DNA of 64,000 nt from Mesorhizobium tamadayense (GTDB lineage Bacteria; Pseudomonadota; Alphaproteobacteria; Rhizobiales; Rhizobiaceae): contig NZ_RQXT01000002.1 in the NCBI RefSeq assembly GCF_003863365.1, forward strand, positions 248,001-312,000, written 5' to 3'. The position numbers and the translations under genes were made by a program. The notes beneath the pieces were generated by a model. It saw only the letters and a list, made by a program, of their open reading frames with translations, ran no database searches and was not told the DNA's origin. Below are positions 8,605-16,901 of this stretch, piece after piece. Every line of letters starts with the position of its first letter. The stretch's first letter is position 1.

Positions 8605-9729
8605 CTACTTGTTTTCCTTGGTCTGGCCCATGATTTCCTGGGCGGTGAAATTGATGCCACAGGTGGGGAAGGAATTGCCGACGAAGAAATTGTCGGACTG
8701 GTCGGGGAAGTAGTCTTGGCCCGCCTTGAAGTTCGGATCCTCGACGATCGCCAGCGGCAGCTTGACCGACTGCGGCACGACATTGCCTTCGAGGGCTGCG
8801 ATCGCCGTCTTGATGGCGACCGCGACCTGCGCCGGGCCGGTGCCGGCCGACGAGCACTTCAGCCCATCACCGGCATGGGCCGCGCAGAACTTGCGGAAGC
8901 CGTTTTCCGTCTCGCCGCCGAACGGCACGAACGGATGCTTGGCGTCCATCATCGCTTGCACGATGCCGGTGTCGCCGCCCTGTCCGGTGATGCCGTCGAA
9001 CGGCCCGCTGGTGGCGATGGCGTCGGCCGTGGCCTTCTGCGCCACGCCGTCGTCCCACTTGCCGACGACCTCGGTGACGCTCCATTTCTTGCCAGACGCG
9101 TCGAGCACCTCGTGGATGCCGTTATGGCGGTCGGTATCGACGGAGGTACCGGCGACGCCGCGCACCTCGAGCACCTTGCCGCCGTTCGGCACATGCGCGA
9201 CCAGCCACTTGCCCCACAATTCGCCGAGGCCCTTCTGGTCGACATTGACGTTGATGGCGTCCTTGGTGTCGAGGATATTGTCGAAGGCGACGAGAACGAC
9301 GCCGGCTTCCTTGGCGCGCTTGATCACCGGCCCGAACGCGGTCGGGTTCTGGGCGTTGACGACGATCGCGTCAAAGCCGGAATCGATGAAGTTGTTGATC
9401 GCCGAAATCTGCGCCGGCACATCCTCGCCGGTCGACACCACCTTGAATTCCTTGAGCTTCTTGGCGACGTCCGGCTGCGCGGCATAGGCCTTGGCCGTCT
9501 GGATCATCTGGATGCGCCAGGTATTGGCGATATAGCCGTTGGCGAGCGCGATGCGGTACGGTCCATCCTTCTTGGGGAATTTGAAAAATTGGGTGTCGGC
9601 CGACCAGGGCGCGAAGCAGTCCGGCTCGGCCGCCGGCCCCTTCACGATTTCCGGATCGGCGATCGCCGAAGAGCTCAGCATGACGAATGCAGTGGCGGCA
9701 ATGACGCCGCCAACGAGTGACTTGATCAT
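8605..9729 (-). CDS. Sugar ABC transporter periplasmic substrate-binding protein
   Basis: A periplasmic receptor of the ribose/galactose type (Peripla_BP_4 fold). A signal peptide (residues 1-24) ends at SSAIA before DPEIVKG. The mature protein has the two-lobe pattern with YRIALANGYIANTWRIQM, then AQISAINNFIDSGFDAIVVNAQNPTAF and GVVLVAFDN. At 374 residues it is longer than typical RbsB (about 300) and closer to YtfQ-like or rhizopine-binding-type receptors. It is the first gene of the operon and precedes a strong intercistronic hairpin. The ligand is unknown; the linked gluconokinase suggests gluconate or a gluconate-yielding sugar. Confidence 0.88.
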   Translation of the reverse strand: MIKSLVGGVIAATAFVMLSSSAIADPEIVKGPAAEPDCFAPWSADTQFFKFPKKDGPYRIALANGYIANTWRIQMIQTAKAYAAQPDVAKKLKEFKVVSTGEDVPAQISAINNFIDSGFDAIVVNAQNPTAFGPVIKRAKEAGVVLVAFDNILDTKDAINVNVDQKGLGELWGKWLVAHVPNGGKVLEVRGVAGTSVDTDRHNGIHEVLDASGKKWSVTEVVGKWDDGVAQKATADAIATSGPFDGITGQGGDTGIVQAMMDAKHPFVPFGGETENGFRKFCAAHAGDGLKCSSAGTGPAQVAVAIKTAIAALEGNVVPQSVKLPLAIVEDPNFKAGQDYFPDQSDNFFVGNSFPTCGINFTAQEIMGQTKENK

Positions 9730-9880
9730 CGGTATTCCTCCCAGTTGCAGTTCTGCTTGTTGATGGCTTCCTGGCGCTGTCGGCCGGCACCTCCTGCCAG
9801 TCCGATGCGCTTCCGGGGCGACTGCGCCGTCCCCCTTTTCGTCCTCCCCTCGCCCCTGCAGGCGGCTTAAAGAACTATCA

Positions 9881-9925
9881 TATTATACATAATAAACAAG
9901 TATGAACTGTTACTTATGTATAATA
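9881..9925. promoter_or_regulatory. AT-rich dyad in the importer promoter region
   Basis: Perfect 12-bp arms TATTATACATAA (9881-9892) and TTATGTATAATA (9914-9925) are spaced by 21 bases. The sequence AATAAACA follows both arms as a direct repeat. On the minus strand it includes TATAAT. It may be both the core promoter and a binding site for a second regulator. Confidence 0.5.
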
Positions 9926-9962
9926 AACAGGTCTACACTGCGCCCCGGAAAACCCCACAGGT

Positions 9963-9984
9963 GGAATGGTAGCGCTACCATTCC
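9963..9984. promoter_or_regulatory. LacI/GntR-family operator, perfect 22-bp palindrome
   Basis: The half-site GGAATGGTAGC (9963-9973) is followed directly by its exact complement GCTACCATTCC (9974-9984), with a central CG step inside GCGC as LacI-family proteins favour. The gluconate repressor GntR of enterics binds a site of similar design (ATG...TACC...GGTA...CAT; recalled). It lies between the LacI gene and the importer genes, so the LacI protein next door is the obvious candidate ligand. Confidence 0.8.
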
Positions 9985-10024
9985 GTAGTGTAAACCGGCA
10001 TTCGCACAGTCGCCTCTGCGTGTT

Positions 10025-11056
10025 TCAACGCGCGGTGCTCTCCCGGCGCATGAGCTCGAAACCGAGATCGACGATCCGCTGCTCAGGGCGGTTTCCGGCA
10101 ATCGCGGCCAATGCCATGGCGACGGCGCGCCTGCCGATTTCGTAGCGATGCGTGCGAACGCTGGTGACCGACGGGAAAGCCGTCTGCATCATGTCGAGGT
10201 CGTTGAAGCCGGCGATTCCGATGGTCTTCGGCACCGCGATCGCCGCGCGGTGGCACTCGAACAGAACGCCAAGCGCGATATCGTCATTGTTGCAGAAGAC
10301 GCCGTCGAGCGACGGCATCTTCGCCAGCGCATCGCGGAAAAGCTCGCGGCCGAGCGTCACGCTGGACAGCAGCGGCGTGGTGGTGACCAGGCGGGGATCG
10401 AACAGGCCCGCCGCCTCCATTGCCGCGCGATAGCCGGCAAGGCGCCGTTGCGAGCGTGGATCCATGCGCGCGCCGATGAAGCCGATCCGCCGGCAGCCGA
10501 CCTCGATCAGGTGCTCGGTCGCCGTTCGGCCACCGTCGAAATGCGAGAAGCCGACCAGCATGTCGACCGGATCCGGTCCGGTTTCCATCACCTGCACCAC
10601 CGGGCAGCCGGCCGTCTCCAGCAGCTTTCGCGACAACGGCGTCTGGTCGATCCCGGCCACGATCAGCGCCGCCGGCCGCTGCGGGGCAAAAACCTGCAGT
10701 AGCCGCTCTTCCTCCAGGCCCGAGTAATGCGTGTTGCCGAGTTGGATGCGGAACGGGCTGTCCGAAAGGCTGTCATAGATGCCGCGCACCACTTCGGCAA
10801 AGACGCTGTTGGTGAGCGACGGCACCAGCACGCCGAAGACCTCCGCCCGCGCCGAAGCCAATGCGCGCGCGTTGGGATCCGGCACATAGCCGAGTTCGTC
10901 GACAGCGTCCTGTATCTGCCGGCGCAGATCCTGCGAAACCCGCCCAGGCTCGCGCAGCGCGCGCGACACGGTGATCGCGCCGACGCCGGCTTTGCGCGCC
11001 ACGTCTGCAATGGTGGGACGGCCGCCGCCGCGTCGCGATCGCGGCCCCGTCACCAC
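10025..11056 (-). CDS. LacI family transcriptional regulator, GntR-like
   Basis: A DNA-binding repressor with the LacI helix-turn-helix at residues 10-32 (RPTIADVARKAGVGAITVSR) and hinge-helix sequence PNARALASARAEVFG, followed by a periplasmic-binding-protein-like effector domain. The effector part has the CNNDDIALGVLFECHR and IGIAGFNDLDM segments typical of gluconate-type GntR repressors. The open frame extends to 11155, but the GTG at 11056 (or 11053) gives the usual 342-343 residues, with GGGGGCAAG just upstream. It probably binds the palindrome at 9963-9984 and controls the importer/gluconokinase operon. Confidence 0.82.
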   Translation of the reverse strand: MVTGPRSRRGGGRPTIADVARKAGVGAITVSRALREPGRVSQDLRRQIQDAVDELGYVPDPNARALASARAEVFGVLVPSLTNSVFAEVVRGIYDSLSDSPFRIQLGNTHYSGLEEERLLQVFAPQRPAALIVAGIDQTPLSRKLLETAGCPVVQVMETGPDPVDMLVGFSHFDGGRTATEHLIEVGCRRIGFIGARMDPRSQRRLAGYRAAMEAAGLFDPRLVTTTPLLSSVTLGRELFRDALAKMPSLDGVFCNNDDIALGVLFECHRAAIAVPKTIGIAGFNDLDMMQTAFPSVTSVRTHRYEIGRRAVAMALAAIAGNRPEQRIVDLGFELMRRESTAR

Positions 11057-11176
11057 CTTGCCCCCGCACGTTCGGCGCGCCGCCGCGGAAAGAAGATCGG
11101 CACCCTTGTCATTGCGCCACCCGGCCCGTTCTGCCTCGGCCCTGGGGTCGCGCACGTGTCCGCCATTGTCAAGCAG

Positions 11177-12451
11177 TCAGGCCGCGGCGGCCGCGCTACG
11201 GCTGGCCTTCCACTGGAGCAGCATGATCGCCGCGAGATTGACCAGGTTCCACGCGATGCCGTTGAGGAATGCGGCGGCATAGGAGCCGGTGAGATCGTAG
11301 ATCCAGCCCGACATCCAGCCGCCGACCGCCATGCCGAAGATCGTCGCCATCAAGACGATGCCGACCCGTTGGCCGGCTTCCTTGGCCGGCATGTAGTCGC
11401 GCACGATGATGGCATAGCAGGGCACGATGCCGCCTTGCGACAGGCCGAACACCAGCGAGACCACATAGAGCGAGGCCAGCCCGTCAAAGGGAATGTAGAA
11501 CAACAGCGACAGGCATTGCAGCGCCGAGCCGATGATCAAGGTTTTCACCGCGCCGATGCGATCGGCGAGGAAGCCTGAGCCAATGCGGCTGACAACGCCC
11601 GCCGCCAGCATGATCGACAGCATGTCGGCGCCGCGCGCCACGCCGTAGCCGAGATCCATGCAATAGGCGACGATATGCACCTGCGGCATCGACATCGCCA
11701 TGCAGCAGCCGAAGCCGGCAACGACCAGCAGCATCTGCAGCGCCGCCGGCGACAGCGAGATCGGCTGCGCCGGCCGGCCTCCCGGCGAGCCTTGGGCGGC
11801 CTCGCGCGGCGCGCCGCGCTTGAGCAAAAGCACCAGCGGCACCATTGTGGCGAGGCAGAAGATGCCGATCGCGGCATAGGTGAAGCGCCAGCCTTCGCCT
11901 TGCATGACATAGGGCATCACCGTCGGCCAGACCGCTCCAGCAAGGTAGCTGCCGGATGCAGCCGCCGTCACCGCGACGCCGCGGCGGCGGTTGAACCAGT
12001 GCGAGATGTCGGCGATCAACGGGCCGAAGATCGCCGAGGTGCCGACGCCGATCAGCAGCCCTTGGACAAGGGTGAACGCAAGGATCGAGGTCGTCAGCGA
12101 GGCGAGCAGGAAGCCCGCGCCGAGCGCCATCGCCGAGACGAGCGCCGGGATCCAGTAGCCCATGCGGTCGATAGCGCGTCCGACCAGCACATTGCCGGCG
12201 GCGAAGCCGACCATGGTCGCGGTATAGGGCATCGAAGCCGCGGCGCGGTCGAGGCCGAATTCAGCCTGCACGGCGGGCAGAACAACGACCACCGCCCACA
12301 TGCCGGCGCCGCCGATCGTCGACAAAAGCATCGAGATGCCGAGCCGCGTCCATGCGTAGGTGCTGTCGACGCCGGGGCCACTCGCCCGGCTGGAGACGGT
12401 TGTTGTCAAGGCGTTTCCAGTCCGCGATTCTCTAAGATCGGGCGGTTTCAC
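11177..12451 (-). CDS. MFS transporter, monocarboxylate/oxalate-type
   Basis: An inner-membrane carrier of 424 residues with about 12 hydrophobic segments. The loop motif GRAIDRMGYW (about residues 87-96) matches the MFS loop 2-3 signature G-x-D-R-x-G, and FLADRIGAVKT is the equivalent in the second half. The phrase GTSAIFGPLIADISHWFNRRRGVA resembles the MCT/OxlT subfamily, which moves monocarboxylates or oxalate/formate. It lies upstream of the LacI gene on the same strand, about 120 bases away, and may belong to the same sugar-acid unit. The substrate is not deducible from sequence. Confidence 0.75.
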   Translation of the reverse strand: MKPPDLRESRTGNALTTTVSSRASGPGVDSTYAWTRLGISMLLSTIGGAGMWAVVVVLPAVQAEFGLDRAAASMPYTATMVGFAAGNVLVGRAIDRMGYWIPALVSAMALGAGFLLASLTTSILAFTLVQGLLIGVGTSAIFGPLIADISHWFNRRRGVAVTAAASGSYLAGAVWPTVMPYVMQGEGWRFTYAAIGIFCLATMVPLVLLLKRGAPREAAQGSPGGRPAQPISLSPAALQMLLVVAGFGCCMAMSMPQVHIVAYCMDLGYGVARGADMLSIMLAAGVVSRIGSGFLADRIGAVKTLIIGSALQCLSLLFYIPFDGLASLYVVSLVFGLSQGGIVPCYAIIVRDYMPAKEAGQRVGIVLMATIFGMAVGGWMSGWIYDLTGSYAAAFLNGIAWNLVNLAAIMLLQWKASRSAAAAA

Positions 12452-12605
12452 CCACTATCGGCGCATTTCCTGTGCCGAGCAGCGCCACAAGGTACAAATC
12501 CGTGGCTCCAGCAATCGGGAACCGGTCATGCTGTCTGGAGTTGTGAACTTAAGGCGCGTCGCGCAGAAACGTGTTTAAGCGATGCCCGTTAAGTCCCTGT
12601 TTTGA

Positions 12606-12653
12606 CGCATGTCATTGCCCCAAAGCCGCTGCGCGCTTTTGGGCGACACGCAT
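12606..12653. repeat. Dispersed palindromic repeat, degenerate copy
   Basis: The core CCCCAAAGCCGCTGCGCGC followed by TTTTGGG, with outer GCATGTC and GACACGC, is a diverged copy of the repeat seen at 3007-3056 and 22544-22590. It sits upstream of the DUF3175 gene, and reading frames that appear to start inside it are spurious. Confidence 0.65.
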
Positions 12654-12670
12654 CAGGAAGGAGTTACGCC

Positions 12671-12961
12671 ATGACCGCCAGGAAAAAATGGTCGGCCGAA
12701 GTGACCAAGCACAGCGATGCGCTGGATCTCGAGGAGCACGTCTTCGAATCCGACGATGCGAAGAAGATCGCCGCCTCGCTGAAGCGCTCGGCCGAGCACA
12801 GCGACCGCCGCAAGGCAGAGCCGTTCCGGTCCGCAATGTCGATGCTGAATTTCTACATCAACCGCGCCGGCAGAAACCTGCCGGAATCGCGCAAGAGGAT
12901 CCTGGAAAAGGCCAAGGACGAATTGCGCGTCGCCTTCGGGCGCGAGAGAGAAAACAGCTAA
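12671..12961 (+). CDS. DUF3175 family small protein
   Basis: A 96-residue basic protein consisting entirely of the DUF3175 domain: WSAEVTKHSDALDLEEHVFE near the start, KIAASLKRSAEHSDRRK in the middle, and SAMSMLNFYINRAGRNLP toward the end. The function is unknown; the family is widespread in proteobacteria as a short stand-alone protein. The start ATG at 12671 has a strong ribosome site (AGGAAGGAG) 7 bases upstream. A longer frame from 12602 begins inside a palindromic repeat and is rejected. Confidence 0.85.
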   Translation: MTARKKWSAEVTKHSDALDLEEHVFESDDAKKIAASLKRSAEHSDRRKAEPFRSAMSMLNFYINRAGRNLPESRKRILEKAKDELRVAFGRERENS

Positions 12962-13035
12962 GGCGTGACGAGATTTACGTCAGGCCAGCCGAGCCGCAGG
13001 CGGGCGCGAAGCGACCAAACCGGGCGAATTCCGCC

Positions 13036-13812
13036 CTAGCGCGACTTTATGACGTCGTCGGTATTGGCGAGCAGCTTGCGCACGGCATTGCGCGCGGCAT
13101 CCGGCCGTTGCAGCCGGATGTTCTTCTCGATCGCCTCGTGCAGCTTCTGGGCGTGCTGCAGGTCGTCCAGCTCGCGCGTTGTGTAGGCGAAGAGATGGTC
13201 GAAGGCGGACTCGATCAGGACGCCGAGCGGCACCAGCAGGTCGTTGCCTGAGGCCCGGAGGATGGCGAGGTGGAAGCGCGTGTCGGCGCGGGTACGCTCC
13301 TGCAGGCTGGTCGCCTCGCCCATCTCGCGGCAGGCCTGGCTGATCTCGGCCATCTGCTCGTCGGTGCGCCGCATCGCCGCGAAGGCCGTCGCCTCCGGCT
13401 CGATGATGTGGCGGAATTCCTGCACCGTCCTCAGAAACACCTCGCGATCCGGCGAGGTCGCGTACCAGGCGAGCACGTCGCGATCGAGCAGGTTCCAGCG
13501 TTCCTTCGGCTCGACCCAGCTGCCGATCTTCGGGCGCGATGCCAGAAGGCTCTTGGCCATCAGCATCTTGATCGCCTCGCGCACCGCCGAGCGGCTGACA
13601 CTGAACGTTTCCGACCATTTCGCTTCGTTGGGCAGGATGGTTCCAGGCGGATAATCGCCACGCACGATCCTAAGGCCGATCTCGCTCGCCAGCGACGCGT
13701 GCACGCTGGAGCCCGGGATGCGCGGCGCGTTGGGTCGCCGAACGCCGGCCGAACGCTCGGCGGATGCCGTTTTCGTCGGCCTTTGTTCGCTGTTCGGCTT
13801 TGCATCCCGCAT
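13036..13812 (-). CDS. FadR/GntR family regulator with FCD domain, copy A
   Basis: A 258-residue transcription factor. The winged helix at about residues 37-105 reads ASEIGLRIVRGDYPPGTILP, then WSETFSVSRSAVREAIKML. The C-terminal FCD domain contains the conserved region DTRFHLAILRASGNDLL, with His residues expected to bind a metal and a sugar-acid effector. It is very similar to the protein at 15928-16710 from the helix-turn-helix to the C-terminus, and the two genes bracket the epimerase/dehydrogenase pair. FCD regulators of this subtype usually respond to uronates, galactonate or gluconate-like acids (family knowledge). A TNGTNNNACNA-type operator lies at 14840-14852. Confidence 0.85.
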   Translation of the reverse strand: MRDAKPNSEQRPTKTASAERSAGVRRPNAPRIPGSSVHASLASEIGLRIVRGDYPPGTILPNEAKWSETFSVSRSAVREAIKMLMAKSLLASRPKIGSWVEPKERWNLLDRDVLAWYATSPDREVFLRTVQEFRHIIEPEATAFAAMRRTDEQMAEISQACREMGEATSLQERTRADTRFHLAILRASGNDLLVPLGVLIESAFDHLFAYTTRELDDLQHAQKLHEAIEKNIRLQRPDAARNAVRKLLANTDDVIKSR

Positions 13813-13910
13813 ATGTCCAGAAAGTCCGGTTTTCGGAAGCTGTCAAGCACGGCAAGCCAGCTTTGCCGCAACGCGCGTGGATGTGCACAGCTCAGCCGGG
13901 ATTTGGCCCC

Positions 13911-14807
13911 TCACGCCGCCTTGACGTATTTGCGCCAACTGTGCTCGGGCCGGAAGCCCAGCACGTCACGCGCCTTGCGGTTCGACAGCAGCGTCTCGAA
14001 TTCACCGAGCTCGGCTTTGACCGGCACGCCGGCATAGAAGCGCTTCAAGAGCTCTGCCGTCGGCAGGTCGGATGAGGTGTCGTCGTTGGCGGCGTTGAAC
14101 ACCTGATAGCCCAGCCCATCCTTCTCGATGGCGCGCAAGGTGATCTGGCCGAGATCGCGGGCGTCGATGTAGCTCCAGGCGATGCGCTTGCGGAAACCCG
14201 GATCGGCGAACCATTTCGGAAACAGCGCATATTCATGCGGCTCGATGACGTTGCCGATGCGCAGCGCGTAGATGTCGAATCCGCTGCGCAGCGCGAAAGC
14301 GCGCGCCGTCTTCTCGTTGACGATCTTCGACAGCGCATAGCTGTCCATCGGATCGACGTCATAGTCCTCGTCGAGCGGAAAATGCGTCGGGTTGCGCGGC
14401 TCGTTGGCGAAGACCAGGCCGTAGGTCGTCTCGCTGGAAGCGATGATCACCTTGCGGATACCGAGCTTCACCGCCGCCTCGATGACGTTGTAGGTGCCCA
14501 TCGCATTGATGCGGAACACCTCGTTGTCGGGCGTGATCATGATGCGCGGGATGGCGGCGAAATGCACCACCGCGTCGACCGGCTGCGCCCGCAGCGACGG
14601 GTCGAATTCGTGCAGCCCCGCATAGCTCGACAGCGCGTTGAACACCTGGCCGCTGTCGGTGATGTCGGTGATCAGCGTGCGCACCTTCGGGTTGTCGAGC
14701 GGCTTGGTGTCGATGTTGAGCACCTGACAGCCATGCTCGACCAGATACTGAACGACGTGGCGGCCGGCCTTGCCGCTGCCGCCGGTGAACATGATGCGCT
14801 TCGTCAT
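13911..14807 (-). CDS. NAD-dependent epimerase/dehydratase family protein
   Basis: An extended short-chain dehydrogenase of 298 residues with the N-terminal NAD site FTGGSGKAGRHVVQYL (TGxxGxxG) at about residues 6-21 and the catalytic pair Y-x3-K in DSYALSKIVNEK near residue 156. The sequence IIASSETTYGLVF supplies the catalytic Ser/Thr region. It resembles uronate dehydrogenases and sugar-nucleotide epimerases, and its linkage to FCD regulators and a 3-hydroxyacid dehydrogenase favours sugar-acid catabolism. ATG 14807 was chosen because GGAG lies 6 bases upstream; a GTG at 14819 also fits. It is divergent from the dehydrogenase gene at 14965. Confidence 0.8.
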   Translation of the reverse strand: MTKRIMFTGGSGKAGRHVVQYLVEHGCQVLNIDTKPLDNPKVRTLITDITDSGQVFNALSSYAGLHEFDPSLRAQPVDAVVHFAAIPRIMITPDNEVFRINAMGTYNVIEAAVKLGIRKVIIASSETTYGLVFANEPRNPTHFPLDEDYDVDPMDSYALSKIVNEKTARAFALRSGFDIYALRIGNVIEPHEYALFPKWFADPGFRKRIAWSYIDARDLGQITLRAIEKDGLGYQVFNAANDDTSSDLPTAELLKRFYAGVPVKAELGEFETLLSNRKARDVLGFRPEHSWRKYVKAA

Positions 14808-14839
14808 TTTGCTCTCCACATTGCTCGGAAACTATGTGT

Positions 14840-14852
14840 ATTGTCAGACAAT
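14840..14852. promoter_or_regulatory. FCD/FadR-type operator in the divergent promoter
   Basis: The 13-bp sequence ATTGTCAGACAAT is a perfect palindrome about one central base and matches the FadR-subfamily consensus TNGTNNNACNA (recalled). It lies between the divergent epimerase and dehydrogenase genes, and FCD regulator genes stand on both sides, so either or both could bind here. Confidence 0.7.
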
Positions 14853-14964
14853 ATGGCATTCCACAATCGCCTGCCAACCGCGATCCGCGAAAACCTTTTC
14901 CGGCAATCGGCCACCGGCCGGCCGCGCCGGCGCCAATCATCAAGAAAGACAGGGACGAAACGAC

Positions 14965-15903
14965 ATGACCACCACCGCTGCCCGCGAAAACATCGGTTTC
15001 ATCGGTCTTGGCCTCATGGGACACGGCATTGCCAAGAACATTGTCGACAAAGGCTATCCGCTCACCTTCCTCGGCCGCAAGAACCGCAAGCCGGCGGAAG
15101 ACCTGTTGGGCCGCGGCGCCAAGGAAGCATCAACGTCGCGCGAGGTGGCGGCTGCCTCCGACATCGTCTTCATCTGCGTCACCGGCTCGCGCGAGGTGGA
15201 GGCGATCATCCGCGGTCCCGGCGGGCTGAAGGAAGGCCTGAAGAAAGGCTCGGTTGTCGTCGATTGCTCGACATCCGATCCGGTCTCCACAGTAGCGCTC
15301 GCAGCCGAGCTCAAGGCACTCGGCGTCGACTATGTCGACGCGCCGCTCAGCCGCACGCCGAAGGAGGCGTGGGAAGGCACGTTGGACGCCATGGTCGGCG
15401 CGCCCGACGCGGTGTTCGCACGGCTGAAGCCGGTCCTCGAAACCTGGGCCGGCCGCATCGTCCATATCGGCGATACCGGCGACGGCCATCGCATGAAGCT
15501 GCTCAACAACTTCATTTCGCTTGGCTACGCGGCGATCTATTCGGAGGCGCTGGCGCTGGCTGAGAAGGTCGGCATCTCGCCGCCGCGCTTCGACAGCGTA
15601 ATCCGCAACGGGCGCATGGATTGCGGCTTCTACCAGACCTTCATGCGCTGGACGCTGGAGGGCGACCGCGACGCGCACAAATTCTCCATCGCCAATGCCT
15701 TCAAGGATTTGACCTATCTGGAGTCGATGGCTGGTGCTGCCGGCATTGCCAACCCGCTGGGCAACGCCACCAAGAACTCATTCGCGACTGCCTTCGCCGC
15801 CGGGCCGGCCGAGCAGTATGTGCCGATGCTGGCCACCCATATCGGCAAGCTCAACGGCGTCGACCTGATGCCGACCAAGGACGGCGTGAAGCAGAAGATC
15901 TGA
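14965..15903 (+). CDS. NAD(P)-dependent beta-hydroxyacid dehydrogenase
   Basis: A 312-residue enzyme of the 3-hydroxyisobutyrate / tartronate-semialdehyde reductase family. The Rossmann motif GFIGLGLMGHGIAKNI lies at residues 11-26. The family motif DAPLSRTPKEAWEGTL corresponds to the substrate loop normally written DAPVSGG, here changed, and GHRMKLLNNFISLGYAAIYSEA contains the catalytic Lys (about residue 176) with the conserved N-x2. The changed substrate loop suggests a substrate other than 3-hydroxyisobutyrate. The start ATG at 14965 has AGGGACG upstream. It diverges from the epimerase gene around a shared operator. Confidence 0.82.
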   Translation: MTTTAARENIGFIGLGLMGHGIAKNIVDKGYPLTFLGRKNRKPAEDLLGRGAKEASTSREVAAASDIVFICVTGSREVEAIIRGPGGLKEGLKKGSVVVDCSTSDPVSTVALAAELKALGVDYVDAPLSRTPKEAWEGTLDAMVGAPDAVFARLKPVLETWAGRIVHIGDTGDGHRMKLLNNFISLGYAAIYSEALALAEKVGISPPRFDSVIRNGRMDCGFYQTFMRWTLEGDRDAHKFSIANAFKDLTYLESMAGAAGIANPLGNATKNSFATAFAAGPAEQYVPMLATHIGKLNGVDLMPTKDGVKQKI

Positions 15904-15927
15904 AGGCCCCGAAAGGCCGGCCTGGCC

Positions 15928-16710
15928 TTACCGCCGCGACAGCTCGATCACCTCGTCGGTGTTGGCGAGCAGCTTGTGCACCGCGCTCCTGGCGGCTGCC
16001 GGGCGCTGCAGTCGGATGTTCCGCTCGATTGCTTCGTGCAGTGACTGAGCCCGCCGCTGGTCGCTGTGCTCGCGCGTGACGAAGATGAATAGGTGATCGA
16101 GCGCCGATTCGATCAGCACGCCGAGCGGTACCAGGAGGTCGTTGCCCGAAGCTCTCAGGATGGCGAGGTGGAAGCGTGTGTCGGCCCGGGTGCGCTCCTG
16201 CAGGCTCGTGGCTTGGCCCATCTCCCGGCAGGCCTGGCTGATCTCGGCCATCTGCTCCTCGCTCCGCCGCAAGGCGGCGAAGGCGCTGGCCTCCGGCTCG
16301 ATGATGTGACGGAATTCCTGCACGGTCTTGAGGAAAACCTCGCGATCGGGCGACGTCGCGTACCAGGCAAGCACGTCGCGGTCGAGCAGGTTCCAGCGTT
16401 CCTTCGGCTCGACCCAGCTGCCGATCTTCGGGCGTGATGCCAGAAGGCTTTTCGCCATCAGCATCTTGATCGCCTCGCGCACCGCCGAGCGGCTGACATT
16501 GAAGGTTTCCGACCATTTGGCTTCGTTGGGCAGAATGGTTCCAGGCGGATAATCGCCGCGCACGATCCGCAGCCCGATTTCGCCGGCCAGCGAGGCATGG
16601 ACGCTTGAACCTGGAACCCATGCCATGTCAGGCCGGCGAACAGTTGCGGCCGGGCTGGCGGCTGGCGCCCCTGCCCTGGCGGATCGCTTCCTTGCTTTCT
16701 CGTCCGACAT
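15928..16710 (-). CDS. FadR/GntR family regulator with FCD domain, copy B
   Basis: A 260-residue paralogue of the protein at 13036-13812. The winged helix reads ASLAGEIGLRIVRGDYPPG, then WSETFNVSRSAVREAIKML, and the FCD domain includes DTRFHLAILRASGNDLL. Long stretches are identical between the two copies while the N-terminal 40 residues and the C-terminal tail differ, so this is a recent duplication under constraint. Start ATG 16710 (MSDEKARKR) is preferred over the longer frame to 16797, whose extra residues have no family support. It may control the divergent pair beside it or the fructose-type importer at 16902-20161. Confidence 0.85.
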   Translation of the reverse strand: MSDEKARKRSARAGAPAASPAATVRRPDMAWVPGSSVHASLAGEIGLRIVRGDYPPGTILPNEAKWSETFNVSRSAVREAIKMLMAKSLLASRPKIGSWVEPKERWNLLDRDVLAWYATSPDREVFLKTVQEFRHIIEPEASAFAALRRSEEQMAEISQACREMGQATSLQERTRADTRFHLAILRASGNDLLVPLGVLIESALDHLFIFVTREHSDQRRAQSLHEAIERNIRLQRPAAARSAVHKLLANTDEVIELSRR

Positions 16711-16901
16711 CGACGTTCCAATGTGGCGATAAACTGTGCGGGGAACCGTCTGTTGCTTTCGTGCCCGCCGGTCGCTTCGCCGAAAAATACACGCCATGGG
16801 CGCGTCAAAGCCGGAGCCTCACGCCCCGACAATGCTGCTTCATCCGTTATCTTGAAACGATGAGGCGGGGCGCCCACAAGCGAGCACCCCGCGATCGAAG
16901 C

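Larger units (their letters stand above)
9730..10024. other. Control region between the importer operon and the LacI gene
   Basis: This 295-bp region precedes the minus-strand importer operon and follows the LacI gene on the same strand. It contains an AT-rich dyad (9881-9925) in otherwise GC-rich DNA and a perfect LacI-type operator (9963-9984). On the minus strand a TATAAT hexamer lies inside the AT-rich dyad and may be the operon's -10 box; no good -35 box was found at normal spacing. Confidence 0.5.

Noticed and set aside
7789..9720. Long plus-strand open frame of 643 codons
   Set aside because: It lies opposite the importer ATPase and receptor genes, whose motifs are unambiguous; its composition is that of an antisense shadow.
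12602..12670. N-terminal extension of the DUF3175 protein (MTHVIAPKPL...)
   Set aside because: It is translated palindromic repeat DNA; the ATG at 12671 has a strong ribosome site and the domain starts there.
13022..13036. Terminator between DUF3175 and the FCD regulator (GGGCG-AATTC-CGCCC)
   Set aside because: The stem is only 5 bp with no T-run; too weak to list as a feature.
15913..15929. Bidirectional terminator between the dehydrogenase and FCD copy B (AAGGCC...GGCCTT)
   Set aside because: A 6-bp stem overlapping the stop codon of one gene; plausible but not supported enough.
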